Shown here piece after piece: positions 34,943 to 42,847 of a stretch of 64,000 nt of DNA (position 1 is its first letter; each line of letters opens with the position of its first letter). Source of the stretch: Microbacterium phyllosphaerae (GTDB lineage: Bacteria > Actinomycetota > Actinomycetes > Actinomycetales > Microbacteriaceae); contig NZ_JAGIOA010000001.1 of NCBI RefSeq assembly GCF_017876435.1, positions 2,356,001 through 2,420,000 on the forward strand, read 5' to 3'. The notes beneath the pieces were generated by a model, which was given only the letters and a program-made list of their open reading frames with translations, was not told where the DNA came from and made no database searches. Position numbers and translations under genes: made by a program.

Positions 34943-35404
34943 ATGATCGACCGGTTGCGCGTTGTGTCATTGTGGACTCTGATCGCGCTGGCGATCTTCC
35001 AGGCCGTATCCGCATTCGCCGGAGGTATCGGCCTCATCGCGACGGCCGGGTTCGGAATGCCTCAGTCCTTTCTCGACGACGGCCCATTCAGATCTTTCGT
35101 ATGGCCCGGTTTGATACTCATCGGCGTGGTCGGAGGATCCCAAGCTTTTGCAGCCGGACTGCTTTTGGCGCGCCGAGAGTCCGCTCTGCTCTGGTCCGCC
35201 GTGGCGGGGTTCGGCATGATCGTCTGGATCTTCACCGAGACCGGGATGATCCGCGGCATGTCCTGGCTGCAGGCGCTCTACTTCGCCACAGGCATCGCCC
35301 AACTGGCACTCGTGATGGCGATGCTCGGCGTCGCAGCGTGGTTCCCGCGAGCCTCGTTGTCACCTGCGAGCATGCCCGAGATCTTCGATCGCCAGGATCT
35401 TTAG
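34943..35404 (+). CDS. Hypothetical four-helix membrane protein
   Basis: Predicted 153 aa from an ATG with GGAG at 5-6 nt. Four hydrophobic helices are seen (SLWTLIALAIFQAVSAFAG, FVWPGLILIGVVGGSQAFAAG, LLWSAVAGFGMIVWIF, LYFATGIAQLALVMAMLGVA). No family is recognised; it resembles small uncharacterised actinobacterial membrane proteins. The frame is open from 34856. A half-box TGAAGGTCC at 34847-34855 is a weak operator; box 13 further upstream is the alternative driver. Confidence 0.75.
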   Translation: MIDRLRVVSLWTLIALAIFQAVSAFAGGIGLIATAGFGMPQSFLDDGPFRSFVWPGLILIGVVGGSQAFAAGLLLARRESALLWSAVAGFGMIVWIFTETGMIRGMSWLQALYFATGIAQLALVMAMLGVAAWFPRASLSPASMPEIFDRQDL

Positions 35405-35468
35405 GCACGCTTCGCGGATGACATGTCGCGCCACCACCCGCGCGCAACGAAGACGGATCTGAGCCGAG

Positions 35469-35482
35469 AGGACCTTCGGCCC
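35469..35482 (+). promoter_or_regulatory. DosR-like operator box 14 (TM2 protein)
   Basis: AGGACCTTCGGCCC. It predicts transcription at 35517 with CACGCT as -10, leaving a 14-nt leader that holds the ribosome-binding site of the TM2 gene. Confidence 0.8.
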
Positions 35483-35530
35483 CCGTCGGGCACCGAACAA
35501 CGCGCACGCTGAGAAGCGAAAGGAGTAATC

Positions 35531-35938
35531 ATGTCCATGAACCTCCCACGAGTCGAGTCACACGACGTCGGCGCACAACCGGCATCAGCGCAAGCGTCGG
35601 ACCGGTCCTTCATCGCCACCTGGATGTTCGCCTGGCTTCTCGGCTTCCTCGGAGTCGACCGGTTCTATCTCGGCAAGACCGGCACAGGAATATTGAAGCT
35701 CCTAACCGCCGGCGGCTTCGGGATCTGGTGGCTGATCGATCTGATCTTGACGCTCGCCGGGGTGCAACGCGACAAGGCGGGACGCTTGCTCCCGGACTTC
35801 GACGAACACAAGACGATCGCGTGGATCATCACCGCTGCAGGGTTCGGACTCTGGCTTGTCGTGGCGGCGGTCTCCGGCATCTTCGAGCGGATGCCAGACC
35901 AGTTCTGGCCGATGATGCCGTGGTGGTACGCGCCCTGA
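35531..35938 (+). CDS. TM2-domain membrane protein
   Basis: Predicted 135 aa. The TM2 domain is clear: [20 protein letters not shown] with [13 protein letters not shown] and WWLIDLIL, the paired helices joined by the DRFY motif. A third hydrophobic helix follows ([21 protein letters not shown]), and the tail is aromatic. Function of bacterial TM2 proteins is unknown. AAAGGAGTAATC precedes the ATG. It is the last gene with a DosR-like box, which sets the right edge of the regulon island. Confidence 0.9.
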   Translation: MSMNLPRVESHDVGAQPASAQASDRSFIATWMFAWLLGFLGVDRFYLGKTGTGILKLLTAGGFGIWWLIDLILTLAGVQRDKAGRLLPDFDEHKTIAWIITAAGFGLWLVVAAVSGIFERMPDQFWPMMPWWYAP

Positions 35939-36186
35939 CCATCCAGCGTGGCGGGTGCGCGCGGTTCCACGCCCCCGTATTGTCGCGCCGCGGCCAACGC
36001 GACTGTGAGAGATCTCAAGCAGTACAGCTACCTGGCGTAGCTAGGACTGTGAGAGCTTTCGGCGCACTGCGAGCGGCCTGGGTGATTAGGTTCGTTGAAC
36101 CAGCTTCGGCGATAAGGGCAGCGTCGCGGGCACTTCCCTAGCATCACGCGATCATAGGGAGATCTTGAACCGGTAGTGTCCCAATC

Positions 36187-37161
36187 GTGAATCGGAATAT
36201 CGCGAGTCTCTCTGTTGCCTTTCTCGCGCTCCTTCTTCTCGCCGGATGCGCGGCTGCTCCCTCGACGAGCGGGCCGGATTCCAGCCCCAGCCCCAGCCCG
36301 TCGGCATCGGTGACTGCCGATACGGTCGAGAGAATTGAGAACACTTGGTCAGCGCCGGGAAGCGTGACTCTGGATGCGCTGCCACTCGGCGACGGCAACC
36401 TCTCCACCGAAACGGCCGCGGTCGGCTCTGTTCTCTCTTGCCGCCCCGCCAACCCGGACGCTCCCGGTGCACAGGTCGAGGGCCCGTGGATCAATGGCGA
36501 CACGTGGAACGCGCGCGAGAAGATCGTGGTGCAGGGCGAGGTCTCATGGCCGATAGCCGCGATGTCTGAGGATGTCGAGGGGGCTACCCGGACGATCATC
36601 ACCAACGGTCTCCCGATGGACTACGTGACTGGAGTGTTTCCTGTCGCGGCAACAGACCCGGCCATTGAATTCGACCGGAACCCCAACGCCATCAGCGAGT
36701 CGCTCGAGTACACGTTCTCGCTGCCGATCGCGCCTGCTGATAGCTCCGCCCCGAACTGCGTGGGCACCGGAGCGATCGGCGTGCTACTCAACGGGGTCGT
36801 GCTCTTCAGCGCCGTTGACGCTCGCGGAGACGATGCCGTTGCACACGAGGCCCAGGACGTCTGCCAGGGTCACCCCGAGATGACCGGCACCTACCACTAT
36901 CACGAGGTTCCTACATGCCTGCGAGACAACGCGGCCGGAGCATCCACCGTGGTCGGCTGGGCCGTTGACGGCTATCCGATCGTCGTCGAGCGCGACGCGG
37001 GGGGCTTTCTTCCGACGAACGCCGATCTCGACGCATGCCACGGCCGAACGAGTCCGATCATGCTGGACGGAGAAGTAGTCGAGCAATACCACTACTCGGC
37101 GACGCTGGAGTATCCGTACACCGTCGGCTGCCTCAAGGCTCCGGCGACCGAAGTCCAGTAG
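36187..37161 (+). CDS. YHYH-domain lipoprotein
   Basis: Predicted 324 aa from a GTG. A lipoprotein signal peptide ends in LLLLAGC, so Lgt/LspA (and Lnt, also present here) would process it. A Ser/Pro linker follows, then a YHYH domain with TYHYHEVPTC, a preceding GAIGVLLNGVVLF and WAVDGYPIV. YHYH proteins are extracellular and of unknown function. A TAGTGT hexamer ends 8 nt before the GTG, so the mRNA may be leaderless. No DosR-like box is present, so I place it outside the regulon. Confidence 0.88.
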   Translation: MNRNIASLSVAFLALLLLAGCAAAPSTSGPDSSPSPSPSASVTADTVERIENTWSAPGSVTLDALPLGDGNLSTETAAVGSVLSCRPANPDAPGAQVEGPWINGDTWNAREKIVVQGEVSWPIAAMSEDVEGATRTIITNGLPMDYVTGVFPVAATDPAIEFDRNPNAISESLEYTFSLPIAPADSSAPNCVGTGAIGVLLNGVVLFSAVDARGDDAVAHEAQDVCQGHPEMTGTYHYHEVPTCLRDNAAGASTVVGWAVDGYPIVVERDAGGFLPTNADLDACHGRTSPIMLDGEVVEQYHYSATLEYPYTVGCLKAPATEVQ

Positions 37162-37279
37162 AGGTTTCCGCTGACTCCCTTCCGCGGTAGCCCCGTTGTC
37201 CAGTCAACGAGGATGGTCATTCTCAGCTGGTGCCGAGGCCCAAAGGCCACGCTCTCCTTTCGGCCGACACTCGCCAGAA

Positions 37280-37840
37280 TCACCAGGGGGTGCCACGAAG
37301 ATCGATGTCCCCCGGCGGCCACGCGTCTGCGCCAGCGTGCGGCCTGGCTGCAAAGACGAGTATCGGACCCCCTGAGGACGCCACCGTCGCGCTCGAATCG
37401 GTCATCGACACATGCCGCTCCACGGCGTTCACCCGTGACCATCCGGTGCGCTGATAGAACGACACGACCTCTTCTCGGCACCCGAGGTAGCCGAAGTCGA
37501 TACGATCGTCGTCGCGCATCGCCTGCTGGGCGTGGGTCATCACGCGGCGGCCAACTCCTCCGGAGCGCCAGTCCGGATGAACCAGGACTCCCCCAGTACC
37601 TGCGACCCTGACCTCCCTGGCGCCGACGCGGATGAGGCGGCGTTGAAATCCGACGTGCGCCACGGCGAGCGGGCCGCGGAAGATCACCGTGTGCATATCC
37701 GCCGGCGAGTAACCGTACGGCCGATCAGGATTCCATTCTCCGTGCTCCGCTCGATACTCGCGGTCGAAGAGCTCACCCAGTGCCGCAGACTGCGATACAG
37801 ACAGAGCCTCATGCTCGACGGTGACGACATGTTCCATCAT
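37280..37840 (-). CDS. GNAT acetyltransferase, AAC(2')-like
   Basis: Predicted 186 aa. The acetyl-CoA loop is seen as VHPDWRSGGVGRRVM, with FGYLGCREEVVSFYQRTGW after it and a short C-terminal cap ending DIDLRGTPW. The layout recalls aminoglycoside 2'-N-acetyltransferases and NodA-like GNATs, but the substrate cannot be named. It is the last gene of a four-gene operon (ArsR, SRPBCC, GNAT, GNAT), with a 4-nt overlap with the gene before. Confidence 0.85.
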   Translation of the reverse strand: MMEHVVTVEHEALSVSQSAALGELFDREYRAEHGEWNPDRPYGYSPADMHTVIFRGPLAVAHVGFQRRLIRVGAREVRVAGTGGVLVHPDWRSGGVGRRVMTHAQQAMRDDDRIDFGYLGCREEVVSFYQRTGWSRVNAVERHVSMTDSSATVASSGGPILVFAARPHAGADAWPPGDIDLRGTPW

Positions 37841-38433
37841 TCAGGGTGCACCTTGCGTCCCATTGACGGGGCATTCATCGGCGGCAGCGACATCACCGTC
37901 AGTATGTTCCGCCCGTGCTCGCTCGCGGGGCGATCCTGTCCTGAATCCACGAAGCCGAGTTTCGTGAGCACGCGGCGCGAGGCCGCGTTCCATTCCCAGA
38001 CACTCGCCCACGCTCGCTCATGGCCTGCTGAGACCGCCCATGCGAGAACGGCGGTAGCGGCCTCCGTCGCGTACCCGCGATTCTGGGCGCTGCGCAGAAG
38101 CTCGAACGCGATCTCCGGCTCGCCCTCTGCTCCGTTACCGTCGAAGACGAGTCCGCAGTAGCCGTAGACATCGCCGGTCGCGCGATCCTGGACGGACAGG
38201 AGGTCGGAGCGCTCGCTCTCCTCGCCCGCGATATGGGCCGAGATATCGGAGACCGTGGGGTGACCCTCGGCATTGAGCTTTCGATGAGCCGGCACGCGTT
38301 CGTCGCGTTCGCTCCACAGTTGATGGAACACCTCCGCATCCGCGACAACCTGCGGTCGGAGAATCAACCGGTCCGTCCGCAGTGTCGTTGCGCCCAGCGC
38401 TCCTCGAGCGGGGGTCGACGTGTTCTCTCTCAT
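37837..38433 (-). CDS. GNAT acetyltransferase, RimJ/RimL-like
   Basis: Predicted 198 aa. Typical RimJ-type features: LRTDRLILRP near the start, GEPEIAFELLRSAQNRGYATEA for acetyl-CoA binding, and NAASRRVLTKLGF. It probably acetylates a protein N terminus or a small amine. The ATG at 38433 overlaps the SRPBCC stop (ATGA), which decides the start; the frame runs much further upstream as a shadow. Third gene of the ArsR operon. Confidence 0.88.
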   Translation of the reverse strand: MRENTSTPARGALGATTLRTDRLILRPQVVADAEVFHQLWSERDERVPAHRKLNAEGHPTVSDISAHIAGEESERSDLLSVQDRATGDVYGYCGLVFDGNGAEGEPEIAFELLRSAQNRGYATEAATAVLAWAVSAGHERAWASVWEWNAASRRVLTKLGFVDSGQDRPASEHGRNILTVMSLPPMNAPSMGRKVHPE

Positions 38434-38921
38434 GCCGCCTGTTCGGCCTCGACGAGTTCGGCCAGTGCCGACGTCACCGAGCCCCAGCCCTCGAAGAAGC
38501 CGAGGTCTTCGTGCAAGTTCCGTGCAGCGGGATCGCCATGGCGCACGATCACACGGTACATCGTGCCGTCGGGATGCTCGTCGAGCGTGATCTCCGCCGT
38601 CATCGAGACAGGTTCGGGCTTCGCGGGCCGCCAGGAGCTGTCGACCACGTTGGTGAAGACCAGTCGCCGCTCGGTCTCCACGACCAGGAAGATCCCATCC
38701 GAATGCGGGACGTACTCCCCCGCTTCCTCTTTCATGCTGGTGACGAAACCGCCCCCGGGCTGTACGTCGAGGCGGTCGACGCGTGCCTGCATGGGGGCGG
38801 GAACCCACCACTGTGCGAGAAGCTCCGGGTCTGTCCATGCGCGCCACACCGCCGACGGTGATGCCCGGATCGTCCTTTCCAGAGTCAGATCGAGACGCGG
38901 GTTGTGGGTTGTGCTGGTCAT
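38430..38921 (-). CDS. SRPBCC (AHSA1-like) ligand-binding protein
   Basis: Predicted 163 aa. The START/Bet v1-like fold is marked by LERTIRASPSAVWRAWTDPELLAQWW near the N terminus and a C-terminal amphipathic helix (FFEGWGSVTSALAELVE). AHSA1-type proteins of this group bind hydrophobic ligands and are very often encoded directly after an ArsR regulator, as here (ATGA overlap on both sides). The ligand is unknown. Confidence 0.9.
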   Translation of the reverse strand: MTSTTHNPRLDLTLERTIRASPSAVWRAWTDPELLAQWWVPAPMQARVDRLDVQPGGGFVTSMKEEAGEYVPHSDGIFLVVETERRLVFTNVVDSSWRPAKPEPVSMTAEITLDEHPDGTMYRVIVRHGDPAARNLHEDLGFFEGWGSVTSALAELVEAEQAA

Positions 38922-39250
38922 ACTGTCTCCTCCAGGTCGGTCACCAGGGACTCGAGTCGGTCCGTTCGCTCATCCCAGAGCCGGCGTTGCTCGTCGAGCC
39001 AATCACCGACGACGGCTAGGCGGTCGTGATCAAGTGTGCAGGTGCGCACGCGTCCGCTCTTCGAGGTGCGGATGAGTCCGCTCTCCTCCAGTGCGCGAAT
39101 GTGCTTCAGAAACGACGGAAGCGTGATCGCGAAAGGCCGGGCGAGCTCCCCCACACTCGCGGGGCCACGCCCGAGTGAGCGGATGACCTCGCGACGGGTC
39201 GGGTCGGCGAGAGCGAGGAACACCTCGTTCACACCGTCATGGTTTGCCAT
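38918..39250 (-). CDS. ArsR-family winged-helix regulator
   Basis: Predicted 110 aa. ArsR-type winged helix: VFLALADPTRREVIRSLGRG, then ASVGELARPFAITLPSFLKH and a wing with SGLIRTSKSGRVRTCTL. No metal-binding cysteine pair is present, so it belongs to the non-metal, SRPBCC-associated class and probably represses its own operon. It is the first gene of the four-gene run with 4-nt overlaps. Confidence 0.92.
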   Translation of the reverse strand: MANHDGVNEVFLALADPTRREVIRSLGRGPASVGELARPFAITLPSFLKHIRALEESGLIRTSKSGRVRTCTLDHDRLAVVGDWLDEQRRLWDERTDRLESLVTDLEETV

Positions 39251-39277
39251 GAGGATAAGTATTGCTCACGCGGAAGG

Positions 39278-39823
39278 TTAGCGCAAGGGCAAAGTTTGGT
39301 CAGGTCTCACCATACAGACGAGTCCTTCGCGGTCATCCCAGGATGCGACCCGTTCGAACCCGCGGGATTCATAGAGCCCGATCGCCGGAGCCCGCCAGTC
39401 CCAGACGGACAGGCGCACGCGCCCGGCGGTCAGCGCCAACGCCGCATCCAACAGTGCGGATCCGAGTCCTCGCCCGCGAAGATCCGGATCCGCCCAGAGA
39501 CGCTTGATCTCGGCCTCTCCTCCGTCGATCCGGATGATCACGACCCCGACGGGCCGCTGCTCGATCATGGCGAGCAGCGTGGTGCAGTCGGCGTAGGAGG
39601 CGCGCGGATCGGCCACCTCCCGCTCGTATCGTGGCGGCAGCGCCATGATCGACGCAGGCGGCTCGGCTCGACCGTACTCGTGCTTCTCCGATTCCGTCTG
39701 CAGGAGATAGGTGCGGACGAGCGCACTCACCGCAGTCGTATCGGCCTCGTCCCACCGCGATTGCCGGACGCGGATCGACAGCCGGAGTTCGTCAGACGAC
39801 GAGTGCAGATGGGGCGAGGTCAC
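39278..39823 (-). CDS. GNAT acetyltransferase
   Basis: Predicted 181 aa. The GNAT core is IKRLWADPDLRGRGLGSALL with LSVWDWRAPAIGLYESRGFERV near the end. The substrate is not predictable. It lies 27 nt upstream of the ArsR gene on the same strand and 15 nt after the VOC gene, so a longer operon (VOC-GNAT) is possible. Confidence 0.88.
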   Translation of the reverse strand: MTSPHLHSSSDELRLSIRVRQSRWDEADTTAVSALVRTYLLQTESEKHEYGRAEPPASIMALPPRYEREVADPRASYADCTTLLAMIEQRPVGVVIIRIDGGEAEIKRLWADPDLRGRGLGSALLDAALALTAGRVRLSVWDWRAPAIGLYESRGFERVASWDDREGLVCMVRPDQTLPLR

Positions 39824-39838
39824 ACCTCTATTCTGCTC

Positions 39839-40207
39839 TCACTGGGCTGCCCAGACGCCCAGCTCGTTGCCGCTCGGGTCCACGAAATGCAGTCGACGAC
39901 CGCCGGGGAACTCGTAGGGGCCCTGGGTGACGGCGCCGCCGGCCTCGGTGATGGCGGTGTGCGTGGCATCGAGGTCATCGGAGTACAGGAGCACGAGAGG
40001 ACCTCCCGCGGGACGCGCCTGGTCGGAGAGCAACAGACCGCCCACCTCTGACCCGTCGCCTGTCGGCGAGGCGATGCCCGCGTAGGCAGGACCGTAGTCG
40101 ACGAACACCCAGCCGAAAGTGTCGCCATAGAACCGCTTCGCGGTCTCGAGGTCATTGACGACGAGCTCGACGTAGTTGAGGGAGTGGTGAACGGGTGCGG
40201 GAGTCAT
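39839..40207 (-). CDS. VOC-family protein
   Basis: Predicted 122 aa, a glyoxalase/dioxygenase-fold protein: HSLNYVELVVNDLETAKRFYGDTFGW at the start, VLLYSDDLDATHTAITEAGG and FPGGRRLHFVDPSGNELGVW near the end. It belongs to the broad VOC group with unknown ligands. Probably cotranscribed with the GNAT gene 15 nt downstream. Confidence 0.9.
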   Translation of the reverse strand: MTPAPVHHSLNYVELVVNDLETAKRFYGDTFGWVFVDYGPAYAGIASPTGDGSEVGGLLLSDQARPAGGPLVLLYSDDLDATHTAITEAGGAVTQGPYEFPGGRRLHFVDPSGNELGVWAAQ

Positions 40208-40302
40208 GCGGCCACGGTAGCGAGAGCATCCGACATCCGGAAGGGGACTCTCCGGTGCGGCGCGCGACCGAGGAGGCCGCGCACCAGGAGTAGCGTTGAA
40301 GG

Positions 40303-41628
40303 GTGCAACAGGTTCCCCGCTCCCCCGTGACCGACCCGGGGTGGAGGGCCTGGCTCATCTGGGGCGTGGGCGTCGCGGCCTACGTTCTCGCGATCACGAA
40401 CCGCACCTCCTTGGGCGCGGTCGGAGTCGAGGCCGCCGATCGATTCCAGGCAGATGCGTCCACGCTCGCGCTCTTCGCCGTGGTGCAGCTCGCCGTCTAC
40501 GGCGGCATGCAGATCCCGATCGGCATCCTGCTCGACCGCTTCGGGTCCCGCCCGATCATGACGGTCGGCATGCTGCTCATGGCGGCCGGGCAGCTCACCA
40601 TGGCGCTCTCCCCCAGCATCGGGATCGCAGTCTTCGCGCGCATTCTGCTCGGGGCGGGCGATGCGGCGATCTTCCCCGCAGTACTGCGTCTCGTCGCCAC
40701 GTGGTTCCCCGCGCAGCGAGGGCCGATCATGGTGCAGTTCACCGGCATCATCGGCCAGGGCGGCCAGCTCATCGCCCTCGTCCCCCTGGCCGCGCTCCTG
40801 CACGCGACGACCTGGACGATCACGTTCGGCAGCATCGCCGGGCTCGGCGTGCTGTTCACGATCCTCGTCGCGCTCCTCATCCGCAACCACCCCGCCGCAC
40901 GCGGCGCCGACGTCTCCGTCGACACCGACACGGGCGTGATCCGCGTCGTCACCTCGGCGATCGACACGGGCGTCGGCATCCGCGCGGCGTGGGCGCACCC
41001 CGGCACACGGCTCGCCTTCTGGTCGCACTTCACGACGCCGTTCGCGGGTACGGCCTTCATCCTGCTCTGGGGAATGCCGTTCCTCACCGCAGCCCAGGGC
41101 CTCGACACCGCTCATGCGGCCGGGATCATCTCCGTCTACGTGGTCGCCGGAATGGCCTTGGGGCCGATCATCGGAGACCTCTCGAGACGGCTGCCCAATC
41201 AGCGCTCGGTGGCGCTCGTCCTCCCTGCGGTCGGTGTGCAGTTCGTCGCGTGGGTCGCCGTCATCGCCATGCCGGAACCCGCGCCGATCTGGCTTCTCTA
41301 TGTGCTCGCGGTGGCCCTCGCCACGGGTGGTCCGGCCAGCATGATCGCCTTCGACCATGCCCGCACTCACAATCCGTCGCATCGCCTGAGCACGGCGACC
41401 GGAGTGACCAATGCCGGCGGCTTCATCGCCGCCCTCATCGCGATCTGGCTGATCGGCCTCGCGCTCGACGTCCAAGGCGCCGGAACACCGGAGACCTACT
41501 CGTTCGAGGCGTTCCGGATCGCGTTCCTGATGCCGATCCCCCTTTGGATCCTGGGCGTCGTGTTCATCGTGATCGAACGCAAGCGCACCCGCATCCGGAT
41601 GGGCCTGGATCCCGAGAAGCGGCGCTGA
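40303..41628 (+). CDS. MFS transporter
   Basis: Predicted 441 aa from GTG with twelve membrane helices. The MFS loop 2-3 motif is GILLDRFGSRPIMTVG. The helices and the charged central loop (IRNHPAARGADVSVDTDTG) divide it in the usual two halves. The substrate is unknown. A GTG at 40327 (MTDPGWRAWL) is an alternative start. It is followed by a GNAT gene on the same strand. Confidence 0.88.
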   Translation: MQQVPRSPVTDPGWRAWLIWGVGVAAYVLAITNRTSLGAVGVEAADRFQADASTLALFAVVQLAVYGGMQIPIGILLDRFGSRPIMTVGMLLMAAGQLTMALSPSIGIAVFARILLGAGDAAIFPAVLRLVATWFPAQRGPIMVQFTGIIGQGGQLIALVPLAALLHATTWTITFGSIAGLGVLFTILVALLIRNHPAARGADVSVDTDTGVIRVVTSAIDTGVGIRAAWAHPGTRLAFWSHFTTPFAGTAFILLWGMPFLTAAQGLDTAHAAGIISVYVVAGMALGPIIGDLSRRLPNQRSVALVLPAVGVQFVAWVAVIAMPEPAPIWLLYVLAVALATGGPASMIAFDHARTHNPSHRLSTATGVTNAGGFIAALIAIWLIGLALDVQGAGTPETYSFEAFRIAFLMPIPLWILGVVFIVIERKRTRIRMGLDPEKRR

Positions 41629-41648
41629 CAGCTTCTAGGATGAGGCGC

Positions 41649-42074
41649 ATGTCCTCCGCCTTCACGTTCTCGAACGACCCGTCCCTGATCGACCGGGACC
41701 TGGTGCACCACTGGCTCAGCGTCGAGTCCTACTGGGCGCAGGGCAGGAGTCGAGAGACCCAGGACGCCGCGATGGACGAGTCGAGGAACTACTCGGTGCG
41801 CGATGCCGATGGCCGGCAGGTCGCGTACGCCCGCGTCGTCACCGACGGGGTGACCTTCGCGTGGCTGTGCGATGTGTTCGTCGATGAATCCGCTCGTGGC
41901 AAGGGGATCGGGCGGATGATCGTCGAAGGAGTCATCCAGGATCTCCAGGACGGGTCGACGGTGAAGCGGATCGTGCTCGCCACGAGCACCGCGGACGGCC
42001 TGTACGCGAAGTACGGTTTCGCGGAATCGCCGGGGCCGAACCGCTACATGATCAAGCAGATGCCAAGGGACTGA
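41649..42074 (+). CDS. GNAT acetyltransferase
   Basis: Predicted 141 aa. GNAT core FAWLCDVFVDESARGKGIGR with MIVEGVIQ, then LATSTADGLYAKYGFAE and the final RYMIKQ. Short enzymes of this group lie near the arsenate-type/putative small-molecule acetyltransferases, but the substrate is unknown. The ATG at 41649 is preferred (AGGA at 8 nt); an in-frame ATG lies at 41640. Probably cotranscribed with the MFS gene 20 nt upstream. Confidence 0.88.
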   Translation: MSSAFTFSNDPSLIDRDLVHHWLSVESYWAQGRSRETQDAAMDESRNYSVRDADGRQVAYARVVTDGVTFAWLCDVFVDESARGKGIGRMIVEGVIQDLQDGSTVKRIVLATSTADGLYAKYGFAESPGPNRYMIKQMPRD

Positions 42075-42091
42075 CCGTCCGATCGAGCGGT

Positions 42092-42847
42092 TCAGCGCCC
42101 GGGGCGTCGCAGCGGCGTCCAGCCGAACGGCACCGGGCCGTCGAACGCGGCCCGTTCGCGGTCGGCACGGTCCGACCACCCCTGCGCCTCGCCTGGCGTG
42201 TCGAAGGCGCCGCGCGCCACGCGCAGTCCGACGTCCTCGTGGTGCATCCGTGGTGCGCCCCCTCGTCGGACCGAGGCCCGGACGCTCCAGGAGTCGTCGG
42301 CGAAACCGCCCCCGCGGAACACGCGGTAGTCGTCGTACCGGGCGGGATCGAGGAGGTCCCAGCACCACTCCCAGACGTTGCCGAGCGTGTCGAACAGGCC
42401 GTGGAGATTGGGCAGTTTGCCTCCGACGTCCTGCGGCGTCGACACTCCGTCTGCGCTGGTCCATGCCGCATCGGTGAGCGGCGCATAGTGCGGTCCGGTC
42501 GAGCCGGCGCGGCACGCGTACTCCCATTCGGCCTCTGTCGGGAGCCGATAGCCGTCGCCGGTGGCGTCCCAGGTGACGTATTCTCCGTCGAACCGATAGA
42601 CCGGATCGAGTCCCTCCCACTCGGACGCGGCGTTGCAGAAGTGGACCGCGCGCAGCCAGCTCAGATCCGCAGCCGGTCTGCGTGGGTGCGTCGAGGGGAT
42701 CGGCAGCACCTCGGCGAGCTGCTCCTCCGTGATCGGGAACACACCGATCTCGAAGTCCTCCACGACCACGGTGCGCTCGACCTTGCGCCGCGCATCGTGC
42801 AGAGTCACCGAGCCGCCCGGAATGCGGCGCATCTCGATGTCGGTCAC
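42092..42847 (-). CDS. SUMF1/FGE-like protein without the catalytic cysteines
   Basis: Predicted 251 aa from a GTG overlapping the SGNH hydrolase stop (GTGA). The FGE-sulfatase fold is visible: RRIPGGSV, YRLPTEAEWEYACRAG, TLGNVWEWCWD, FRGGGFADDSWSVRASVRRG and VGLRVARG. True formylglycine-generating enzymes need two Cys in the RGGSxxC...C segment. Here no Cys occurs after the RGGG motif. It is therefore unlikely to modify sulfatases; some relatives in this superfamily have other oxidative or binding roles. Coupled to an SGNH hydrolase. Confidence 0.85.
   Translation of the reverse strand: MTDIEMRRIPGGSVTLHDARRKVERTVVVEDFEIGVFPITEEQLAEVLPIPSTHPRRPAADLSWLRAVHFCNAASEWEGLDPVYRFDGEYVTWDATGDGYRLPTEAEWEYACRAGSTGPHYAPLTDAAWTSADGVSTPQDVGGKLPNLHGLFDTLGNVWEWCWDLLDPARYDDYRVFRGGGFADDSWSVRASVRRGGAPRMHHEDVGLRVARGAFDTPGEAQGWSDRADRERAAFDGPVPFGWTPLRRPGR

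Noticed and set aside
36001..36055. Direct repeat GACTGTGAGAG at 36001 and 36045
   Set aside because: Only 11 bp twice with no mobile gene nearby; too short to support an att site or insertion border.
40204..41475. 423-codon minus-strand frame opposite the MFS gene
   Set aside because: Composition (Asp/Arg/Gly/His) is that of the complement of a transporter gene; the plus-strand protein has twelve clear helices.
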